From NCBI GenBank assembly GCA_934691625.1, contig CAKUTA010000006.1, forward strand, positions 1-64,000: a DNA stretch of 64,000 nucleotides, in the 5' to 3' direction. Shown here piece after piece: positions 55,990 to 61,998 of the stretch (its first letter is position 1; each line of letters begins with the position of its first letter). Source of the stretch: an uncultured Bacteroidales bacterium. Lineage in GTDB: Bacteria > Bacteroidota > Bacteroidia > Bacteroidales > UBA932. The translations under genes and the position numbers were made by a program. The notes beneath the pieces are model-generated. The model did no database searches. It saw only the letters and a list, made by a program, of their open reading frames with translations, and was not told the DNA's origin.

Positions 55990-57042
55990 TCACGCATCCA
56001 TGATTCTCAGCAGGTCTGCCACATATAGCCCTGTAACATAAGGCGTAAGGTCTGTCCCCTTAAGTGCAGCGGCAAGAGGGCAGTACTCATCCGCCACACC
56101 GGCAAGCCTCGTGGTCAGCAGCTCGTCCAGCCCGTCCTTAAGAGGGAAGAAATCCCCTGAGACATGACATCTGCGGATAACGCCATTGTCAATGTCCAGT
56201 TCTACGGCAATTTCTCCTACTTCCGGGATCTTTCCTGAATGGCAGGCAGAATAGGCATGGTTACGCCCCTCAAGAAATGCAGGGTCGAGATATCCCGCTT
56301 CAATCGCTTCTATTTCAGCAACCTGGGCATCGGTCAACTCCACCGTGTCAACTCCTGTGACAATGCCGTCCCTATCACGTATTCCACAGAAGCAGTCCAC
56401 AAGATACTTCTTGAATACAGAGATGTCCGCCAGCCGGCTTCCTGCCTCTTCATATAGCGGCTTCAGATTCGTTACATGCTGGCGCACAGAAGACACGCCC
56501 TTGCTCCTTATCTTCGTGGCAGAAGGTGTAATCGCCTTTTCAAGTTCATCAAAATCACTGTCGAAAAGCATTGTCCCATGTACGATGCTGGATTTAGGCT
56601 TAAGGAAGAACGCATTGCCGGAAACCTTTCTGCCGTCAACGAGGATGTCATTGCGGCCTGATTTTTCAGCATTGATACCTGAAGCCCGCAAATATCCCGA
56701 CAATGTCTCGAGATAGTCAGAAAACGTCGATGTCACATCAGTGGAACTGGTTATGTATGAAAGCATTATATTGCCGCTGTCAGAATATACGCATCCACCG
56801 CCGCTTTTTCTGCGGAACAGGCGGATCCCTTTTTCACGGCAATATGGCATATTGACTTCCGCCTCCATGACCTGATTCCTGCCGAATATCACCGTCGGCT
56901 TCACCTGCCAGAGGAAAAACGCCTTTTTATCATCATGCCCCTCCAGCAGAGAGTCAAGATGCGCCGCCACGTATTCCTCCATCGCCAGATAGAATACGAG
57001 ACGACGCTCAATGTCTGCACCTGGTAAAGTGATATGTACCAT
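55990..57042 (-). CDS. lplA: Lipoate-protein ligase A
   Basis: 350-aa ligase that activates lipoate with ATP and attaches it to GcvH. Lipoate-site motif RRKSGGGCVYSDSGNIMLSY (~75-94) and the catalytic Lys in DGRKVSGNAFF; a C-terminal accessory domain (~255-350). It is 9 bases downstream of the SUMF1-type gene and 37 upstream of gcvT, so it is part of the glycine-cleavage operon. No lipA/lipB in this window, suggesting scavenged lipoate, though they could be elsewhere. Confidence 0.94.
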   Translation of the reverse strand: MVHITLPGADIERRLVFYLAMEEYVAAHLDSLLEGHDDKKAFFLWQVKPTVIFGRNQVMEAEVNMPYCREKGIRLFRRKSGGGCVYSDSGNIMLSYITSSTDVTSTFSDYLETLSGYLRASGINAEKSGRNDILVDGRKVSGNAFFLKPKSSIVHGTMLFDSDFDELEKAITPSATKIRSKGVSSVRQHVTNLKPLYEEAGSRLADISVFKKYLVDCFCGIRDRDGIVTGVDTVELTDAQVAEIEAIEAGYLDPAFLEGRNHAYSACHSGKIPEVGEIAVELDIDNGVIRRCHVSGDFFPLKDGLDELLTTRLAGVADEYCPLAAALKGTDLTPYVTGLYVADLLRIMDA

Positions 57043-57051
57043 TATGCTATT

Positions 57052-58449
57052 TTACAATGCCAGCCTGAGTCCGAATGTTGATTTCACAGAGCTGCCCGGA
57101 AGCTTGGAGCGGTTTGCCACGCGGCACGCATCCCATTTGGATGCTGCGCTTCCGCCTCTCATTATGTGAAGCTCCCCAGGCAGATTACAGCAAGGATCAG
57201 TCTGCGGCTTATCCGTATAGTCATAGAAGCTGTCCTGGCACCATTCCCAGGCATTTCCTGACATGTCATATATACCCAGCTCGTTAGGTTTGAAGCTCTT
57301 GACTGGAACCACTTCCGAGGATGCATTGTTAAGATATGCAGCCACCTGGCTGACATACATACCGCCTGCAAACTGGTTTCCTGCAGACTTGCCCCCTCCT
57401 CTTGCGGAAAATTCCCACTCGGCTTCTGTCGGAAGGCGGAACTTACGGCCTGTCAATCTGTTAAGCTTGATAATAAAGTTCTGGCAGTCGTACCATGACA
57501 CATTGACAACAGGCTTGTCCAGCTCTTTCTCGCTGTTCTTGTAAGGCAGGCTTCCCATAACCTCCAGCCAGAGCCCTGCCGTGACCTCGGTCTGCCCGAT
57601 CTCGAAGCCTGACAATGTGACCTCATGCACCGGAGACTCATCGGCTCCCGCCATCTTTCCCTGCTCAGGAGTCGCGCCCATATCGAATATGCCACCTTTC
57701 ACTCCGATCATTCGGATCAGGCAGCCGCCGGCCTTGATCGTCTCGTCTGACGACACTTCTTCACGTTCAGGCTCACGCTTTACGATTGCCTCGATCACAT
57801 CAGCAGGCACAGGTGTCTCCGTATTGACAACGACACGGAATCCGAGACCCGGCTTCTTCACATAGCCGTTTTCAGGGTCACGGGACTTGCTGGTCCTTGA
57901 CACTTTCTGATCAGTCTTGTCCATGCACAGCGGATTCAGGACTAGGGTGTCGCTCTGCGCATCTGAGAACGAGTCCGCGCACCATTCAGCATAATTCTGG
58001 TTTATCGTGATAAGATTATTTGCAGATGCATATTCCCACTGCGCCTCTGTCGGAAGCGAAAACGGAATGCCTGTCATCTTGGACAGCTTCCCGAGAAACT
58101 TTATGCAGTCATCGTATGAGACCATATCCACAGGGGCAGCCGGATTCTGCACAGTTCCTGCATGAGAACCTGTAACGGCCTCCCAAAGTTCCTGTGTGAC
58201 AGGCAGCTGTGATATGGAATATCCATCCAGTACCACCTGATGCAGTGTAGCTCCGGGGATCCTCGTCCCAGCAGGAGTCCTGCCCATCGAGAATGAGCCT
58301 CCTTCCACAGCCGTCATATTGAAAGTCACATTTCCAGCCTTGATTTCTTCAGGTACATCAGTTCCTGCGGCACTGCGGTATGCGCTCCCGCCACATGAAA
58401 CAAGCAGCAAAACCGATGCTGCCGATACGATAAAAGAATATTTGTTCAT
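57052..58449 (-). CDS. Lipoprotein with tandem SUMF1/formylglycine-enzyme-like domains
   Basis: 465-aa lipoprotein (signal ending LLLVSC, Cys19). Two formylglycine-generating-enzyme (SUMF1)-like domains in tandem. Domain 1 (~40-210: FNMTAVEGGSFSMGRTP, QLPVTQELWEAVTG, FSLPTEAQWEYA) is short and has lost its centre. Domain 2 (~240-465: IGVKGGIFDMGATPEQG, FRLPTEAEWEFSARGG, NAWEWCQDSFYDY, HIMRGGSAASKWDACRVANR) is nearly complete. The FGE copper-binding Cys pair is not evident, so a structural or binding role like gliding-motility GldJ/GldK is more likely than sulfatase activation. It starts the operon that continues with lplA (9-base gap). Confidence 0.85.
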   Translation of the reverse strand: MNKYSFIVSAASVLLLVSCGGSAYRSAAGTDVPEEIKAGNVTFNMTAVEGGSFSMGRTPAGTRIPGATLHQVVLDGYSISQLPVTQELWEAVTGSHAGTVQNPAAPVDMVSYDDCIKFLGKLSKMTGIPFSLPTEAQWEYASANNLITINQNYAEWCADSFSDAQSDTLVLNPLCMDKTDQKVSRTSKSRDPENGYVKKPGLGFRVVVNTETPVPADVIEAIVKREPEREEVSSDETIKAGGCLIRMIGVKGGIFDMGATPEQGKMAGADESPVHEVTLSGFEIGQTEVTAGLWLEVMGSLPYKNSEKELDKPVVNVSWYDCQNFIIKLNRLTGRKFRLPTEAEWEFSARGGGKSAGNQFAGGMYVSQVAAYLNNASSEVVPVKSFKPNELGIYDMSGNAWEWCQDSFYDYTDKPQTDPCCNLPGELHIMRGGSAASKWDACRVANRSKLPGSSVKSTFGLRLAL

Positions 58450-58469
58450 GTCCTATGTTTTTCTTTTCT

Positions 58470-58477
58470 CAAATGTA
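58470..58477 (-). promoter_or_regulatory. -7 box of the SUMF1-lplA-gcv operon
   Basis: TACATTTG on the minus strand, 20 bases before the ATG at 58449; no clear -33. It faces away from the glycosylase promoter at 58519-58526. Confidence 0.5.
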
Positions 58478-58518
58478 CATAAAAATATGGATATTCTATC
58501 ACAGGCAAAAAAGTTTCT

Positions 58519-58526
58519 TACCTTTG
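58519..58526 (+). promoter_or_regulatory. -7 box of the uracil-DNA-glycosylase-like gene
   Basis: TACCTTTG matches TAnnTTTG, 30 bases before the ATG at 58556. A -33 box is not evident. Confidence 0.5.
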
Positions 58527-58555
58527 TCCTGCCAAGATTGAATAATATACAATAC

Positions 58556-59185
58556 ATGGACAGAAATCTGATTTCAGGGACAGTTCCTGTCGAGCGGCAC
58601 CAGTTCGAGCCGTTCCTGCCGGAAAATGCAAGAATACTGATGCTCGGAAGCTTCCCGCCTCAGCCGAAACGCTGGAGCATGGTCTTCTATTACCCGAACT
58701 TCAACAATGACATGTGGCGCATCTTCGGGCTGATCTTCTTCGGTGACAAGGAGCATTTCATCGAGACCGGGCGCAAATCGTTCGACAAGAGAAAGATTGT
58801 GGAATTCTGCTCAGAAAAGGGCATCGCCATGTACGATACAGCATGCGAAGTGCGGAGGCTGAAGGACAATGCCTCTGACAAGTTTCTGGAAGTCACGAAA
58901 CCGACTGACATTGAGGCTCTTCTTGCCAGGATACCGGAATGTGCCGCCATCATCACTACTGGACAGAAGGCTACAGATGTGCTCGTGGAGCACTTTGGCT
59001 GCCAGATACCGCCTATGGGCGGGTCGGTCCAGTTTCAAGCCGACATAAACGGATCTGTCCGTGAAATGCAGCTGTTCCGTATGCCGTCCTCATCGAGAGC
59101 CTATCCGCTCGCCATCGGCAAGAAAGCTGAGGCATACAGATCAATGCTCCAGGCGACAGGAATAATCCAGGAGCCGGAGCAATGA
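58556..59185 (+). CDS. Uracil-DNA glycosylase superfamily protein
   Basis: 209-aa protein of the uracil-DNA glycosylase fold, similar to the small group annotated as uracil-DNA glycosylase family/DNA glycosylase in Bacteroidetes. Motif-1-like ILMLGSFPPQPKRWSMVFYY followed by NDMWRIFGLIFF, and a C-terminal LFRMPSSSRAYPLAIGKK as the motif-2-like S-S-S-R-A. Likely excises damaged bases; substrate uncertain. Start at ATG 58556, after the predicted promoter; the frame extends to 58319 but that part is antisense to the SUMF1 gene. Confidence 0.8.
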   Translation: MDRNLISGTVPVERHQFEPFLPENARILMLGSFPPQPKRWSMVFYYPNFNNDMWRIFGLIFFGDKEHFIETGRKSFDKRKIVEFCSEKGIAMYDTACEVRRLKDNASDKFLEVTKPTDIEALLARIPECAAIITTGQKATDVLVEHFGCQIPPMGGSVQFQADINGSVREMQLFRMPSSSRAYPLAIGKKAEAYRSMLQATGIIQEPEQ

Positions 59186-59262
59186 CTGGAAAGTTTTTTG
59201 ATTTCAGGCTTATGCACTTCAGGCTTGCACCAGAAAAAGCGAGCAGGCACGAAAAAGCGCTC

Positions 59263-59332
59263 ATTTTGGTTAATTAATTATATATCAAAGCGTTAATGTT
59301 TTTCAAAATCGTCACATATACTATTTTGAAAA
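59263..59332 (+). repeat. 63-70 bp intergenic repeat, copy 2
   Basis: ATTTTGGTTAATT, then TTTTCAAAAT-N13-ATTTTGAAAA at the same distances as copies 1 and 3. By my count about 57 of 70 positions match copy 3 (minus strand). It lies 78 bases after the glycosylase gene, in a gap of about 440 bases. Confidence 0.75.
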
Positions 59333-59384
59333 GAGCTAAACAATTATAAATGGACAAATTAAGAAAGATAGCACCATATTTGAC

Positions 59385-59399
59385 GGTTTCCTGGAAACC
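59385..59399. other. 15-bp perfect palindrome
   Basis: GGTTTCCTGGAAACC is perfectly palindromic apart from the central base. It is isolated in the gap upstream of the pseudouridine synthase gene and could be a dimeric-regulator site. No partner copy was seen nearby. Confidence 0.35.
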
Positions 59400-59443
59400 A
59401 TGATTTACTCAAAATATTTGACTAACTTCGGCATCTGAAAAGT

Positions 59444-59472
59444 TGTTTTGAAATGATTGAAAAGTTGTTTGA
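59444..59472 (+). repeat. 29-bp repeat (copy B)
   Basis: Identical over 29 bases to the minus strand of 6244-6272 (TGTTTTGAAATGATTG...). Homology stops soon after in both copies. The long exact match across 53 kb is far beyond chance. Confidence 0.75.
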
Positions 59473-59501
59473 TGTAAAATTTCTTCATCTTCTTCCCTGG
59501 T

Positions 59502-59566
59502 CTTCAGGTCAGATAGACACCGCTATCTTCCCTAAATCCCCAGTCGAACCTGAAGCTTTTATTCTC
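59502..59566 (+). promoter_or_regulatory. Two-stem RNA structure before the pseudouridine synthase
   Basis: Outer stem CTTCAGGT (59502-59509)/ACCTGAAG (59548-59555) encloses an inner hairpin AGATAG-N6-CTATCT (59511-59528) and a pyrimidine-rich loop, followed by CTTTTATTCTC. It lies ~60 bases before the ATG and looks like a leader attenuator or weak terminator. No known riboswitch matched by eye. Confidence 0.4.
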
Positions 59567-59624
59567 AAACCTTCAGATAATAACTTCTGAATTCCGGAAG
59601 CGGCACATATCCGGTATCAAGACG

Positions 59625-60728
59625 ATGTCAAAAAAAACTCATAAGATGGAACAGACTCCTGGACAAAAATTTACAGTAAAACATAATTCCTTCCTTCTAG
59701 AATATCTGTATGAGATATTCCCCGGTCAGAGCAAGAAGGGGGTTAAGGCATACCTCTCAAACGGGCAGGTCATCCTTAACGGAAAAAAGGTCACAGCTTT
59801 CGACCAGCCGCTATTCGAGGGGGATTCACTTATAATCCTTCCAAAGAAGGTCTCGATATACAACGAGGTAAAGCATGCCGCAAGGATAGATATACAGGAT
59901 TCGGGAATAGAAATCCTGTACGAGGATGACTATATAATAGTGGTAAGCAAGAGGAGCGGGCTCCCGGTAGTCGGAACCGGGAAATCGGCAGGCCACGTGG
60001 TGGATTTCGAGAAGAAGGGGGCAAAGGCAAGCCTCATGGCACAGCACAGGGAGCAGACTGTATATTCGATATTGAGCGACTACATGCGCACCAAGGTCCA
60101 TGCGGAGAGAATGAGCTCCAGCGTCAGGCTGCCCTGGAAGCCGTCACATGTATTCATCGTTCACCGTCTCGACCGTGACACATCAGGAGTACTTGTATTC
60201 GCAAAGAGCGAGAAGATCCAGAAGATAATGCAGGACGGATGGAACAGCTATGTAAAGACAAGAGGCTACATCGGGATTGTCGAAGGCATCCCATCCCCTG
60301 CAGAAGGCACTATCACCAGCTGGCTCAAGGAAAATCCCAAGTCAATGAAGATGATGTCTTCCCGTTCTCCGGAAATCTCCAGGCCGACCGGGCCGAGAAC
60401 AGGCAAGGCCAATGACGAATGGCAGAAGGCCATAACCAATTACAGGACAGTCGCCACAGATATCAGGATAAAGGGAGCGGACAGCAGCAGTCCCGTCCGC
60501 TATTCTGCCGTGGAGTTTCTTCTGGAGACCGGCAGAAAGAACCAGATACGTGTACATGCTGCTGATGAGCTTGGCTGTCCGATTGCCGGCGACAGGAAAT
60601 ATGGAGCAAAGACAAATCCGGCAGGACGTCTTGCTCTCCATGCAGGGACATTGGCATTCATCCATCCTGTTTCCGGGAAAGTTATGACCTTCACAGCTAA
60701 AACACCTAAGGAATTCGGCCTGAGGTAA
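59625..60728 (+). CDS. RluA-family pseudouridine synthase
   Basis: 367-aa RNA pseudouridine synthase. A short N-terminal S4-like segment (FLLEYLYEIFPGQSKKGVKAYLSNGQ) binds RNA. The catalytic Asp is in VHRLDRDTSGVLVFAK (~185), followed by YIGIVEG and the C-terminal TGRKNQIRVHAADELGCPI motif. Length and layout match Bacteroidetes RluA/RluD-type enzymes; the exact site (rRNA or tRNA) cannot be told. The start has a long Lys-rich 5' region; Met8 (59646) is an alternative. Terminated by the long hairpin at 60783-60835. Confidence 0.9.
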   Translation: MSKKTHKMEQTPGQKFTVKHNSFLLEYLYEIFPGQSKKGVKAYLSNGQVILNGKKVTAFDQPLFEGDSLIILPKKVSIYNEVKHAARIDIQDSGIEILYEDDYIIVVSKRSGLPVVGTGKSAGHVVDFEKKGAKASLMAQHREQTVYSILSDYMRTKVHAERMSSSVRLPWKPSHVFIVHRLDRDTSGVLVFAKSEKIQKIMQDGWNSYVKTRGYIGIVEGIPSPAEGTITSWLKENPKSMKMMSSRSPEISRPTGPRTGKANDEWQKAITNYRTVATDIRIKGADSSSPVRYSAVEFLLETGRKNQIRVHAADELGCPIAGDRKYGAKTNPAGRLALHAGTLAFIHPVSGKVMTFTAKTPKEFGLR

Positions 60729-60782
60729 CGGGTTTGCAGAGTGCCACGTGTATGCGTGGAGCGTAAACATGTATCACACAAA

Positions 60783-60835
60783 AAGATAAGTGATTTCAAA
60801 GTCACGGTTTCTCCGACTCTGAAATCACTTATTTT
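60783..60835. terminator. Long bidirectional terminator
   Basis: Arms 60783-60803 and 60815-60835 form a 21-bp stem with two imperfect pairs and an 11-base loop. The plus strand ends in TTATTTTCC and the minus strand in CTTATCTTTT. It lies between the convergent pseudouridine synthase and GNAT genes. Confidence 0.85.
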
Positions 60836-60875
60836 CCTACATATCAAGAAGTTATGCCCCACAGCCTCTGAAGGC

Positions 60876-61562
60876 TCACACTTCCTGCACCATACGTATA
60901 TATGGCTCTCCGAAGAATGTCACTTCGGCTTCATCGGAAAAGCCAAGCCTGCCGTACAGGTCATGCAGATATGGCTTATGCTTGTCCACAATCAGGGTCA
61001 CCCGCGTATAGCCAAGCGCCTGCGCCTCATCCAACGCATTCTGAATCAATATGCTGCCTATGCTGTACCCCCTATATTCAGGATGAACAGCAAGTGAATC
61101 CAGATAGTATTCGCCTGGCCCTGTTTCACTGCCAGGTTCAGGCTTTTCCGTATTCATCATCCGTGCCATCAATGAGAATGTCCGGTCAGCCATTTCCTTG
61201 TATTCCGCACCATCGTATGAAACCAGCGCCCCCGCAGTCTTGCCGCAATATGTGGCAATGCACGTATTTCGCCATGAATACAGCGTATCGTCCTTGGAGC
61301 ACACCTTCATCAGGGCGTCACGGACAGCTGACAACGAGCCTAACGGAGTGCTGTCGGCTGCCAGCACTGCCGGGTCAAACACGTCATTGCCCATTGCAGC
61401 AAGCACCACGTCTGCAATAAACGCAGCATCCGACGGTCTCGCCTTGCACAGCTCCACCCGCGGAGTCTTCGCCTCTATTGCTGGCAGCACAGAAGTATTC
61501 TGTTCATTTCCAGGCACTTCACCGATAACACCCTTATGTGGATCTTTATATATTATCTCCAT
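60876..61562 (-). CDS. GNAT-family N-acetyltransferase
   Basis: 228-aa cytosolic acetyltransferase. After ~40 residues of extension, the GNAT fold starts at VELCKARPSDAAFIADVV; the acetyl-CoA pyrophosphate loop is in LAVHPEYRGYSIGSILIQNAL, followed by VTLIVDKHKPYLHDLYGRLGF. Acceptor unknown. Start MEIIYKDP (61562); a Met at 61580 is possible. Convergent with the pseudouridine synthase. Confidence 0.87.
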   Translation of the reverse strand: MEIIYKDPHKGVIGEVPGNEQNTSVLPAIEAKTPRVELCKARPSDAAFIADVVLAAMGNDVFDPAVLAADSTPLGSLSAVRDALMKVCSKDDTLYSWRNTCIATYCGKTAGALVSYDGAEYKEMADRTFSLMARMMNTEKPEPGSETGPGEYYLDSLAVHPEYRGYSIGSILIQNALDEAQALGYTRVTLIVDKHKPYLHDLYGRLGFSDEAEVTFFGEPYIRMVQEV

Positions 61563-61586
61563 ATCACAAAAAAAATGCAATTAATT

Positions 61587-61618
61587 TTTGTAAATCTAAA
61601 TAATAGTATCTATATTTG
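61587..61618 (+). promoter_or_regulatory. tRNA-Ala promoter
   Basis: TTTG (61587-61590), 20-base spacer, TATATTTG (61611-61618): the best consensus match in the window. The tRNA begins 12 bases after the -7 box. Confidence 0.75.
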
Positions 61619-61629
61619 CAAACGCAAAT

Positions 61630-61703
61630 GGGGATATAGCTCAGTTGGCTAGAGCATCTGCTTTGCAAGCAGAGGGTCGTCGGTTCGACTCCGTCTATCT
61701 CCA
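61630..61703 (+). tRNA. tRNA-Ala (TGC)
   Basis: 74-nt cloverleaf. D-arm core TAGCTCAGTTGGCTAGAGC, anticodon stem CTGCT...AGCAG with anticodon TGC, T-arm GGTTCGACTCC. The acceptor stem GGGGATA/TATCTCC contains G3-U70, the alanine identity element. The 3' CCA is not encoded (sequence continues CAAAAAG). Confidence 0.98.
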
Positions 61704-61704
61704 C

Positions 61705-61747
61705 AAAAAGGCTTCGGAATATTTTTCCGAGGCCTTTTCTTTTTTTT
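61705..61747 (+). terminator. tRNA-Ala terminator
   Basis: AAAAGGCTTCGGAA (61706-61719) pairs with TTCCGAGGCCTTTT (61725-61738) with one G-U pair, followed by CTTTTTTTT. Its T-run merges with the 63-bp repeat, copy 3. Confidence 0.85.
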
Positions 61748-61813
61748 CAAAATAGCATATACGGCAATTTTGAAAAATATTAATACGCTGATATTTAACA
61801 AATTAACCAAAAT
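61744..61813 (-). repeat. 63-70 bp intergenic repeat, copy 3
   Basis: On the minus strand ATTTTGGTTAATT leads to TTTTCAAAAT-N13-ATTTTGAAAA, spacing identical to copies 1 and 2. It directly follows the tRNA terminator. Confidence 0.75.
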
Positions 61814-61824
61814 TTGCGCTTTAT

Positions 61825-61925
61825 GTTTCCCCACTTTATCTGATGTAAGCCTGAATTGTACACGTCTGTATAGCTTTTGGCATACCAAAGTTAATGGCCT
61901 CAAAGTAAAGGGCTACGGGGAAAAC
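61825..61925 (+). other. Structured segment upstream of copA
   Basis: Outer arms GTTTCCCC (61825-61832) and GGGGAAAAC (61917-61925) enclose ~85 bases with an inner hairpin TTTTGG-CATA-CCAAAG (61875-61890). It lies between the tRNA and the predicted copA promoter. Candidate small RNA or operator region; not recognised. Confidence 0.3.
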
Positions 61926-61975
61926 ATCATAACCCGGCTTGAAAATAATGTAACGCGGAACCCCATTCCAGACAT

Positions 61976-61983
61976 TATCTTTG
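61976..61983 (+). promoter_or_regulatory. copA -7 box
   Basis: TATCTTTG matches TAnnTTTG, 16 bases before the ATG at 61999. GGAA-N5-TTCC (61957-61969) lies just upstream where a metal-responsive regulator could bind. No -33 box is visible. Confidence 0.5.
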
Positions 61984-61998
61984 CAAAAAATCAAGGAC

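Noticed and set aside
58319..58555. N-terminal extension of the glycosylase-like gene
   Set aside because: It overlaps the divergent SUMF1 gene and both promoters; the family N-terminus fits ATG 58556.
58450..58555. Glycine riboswitch before the gcv operon
   Set aside because: The gap contains only two promoters and is too short; no glycine aptamer-like pairing was seen.
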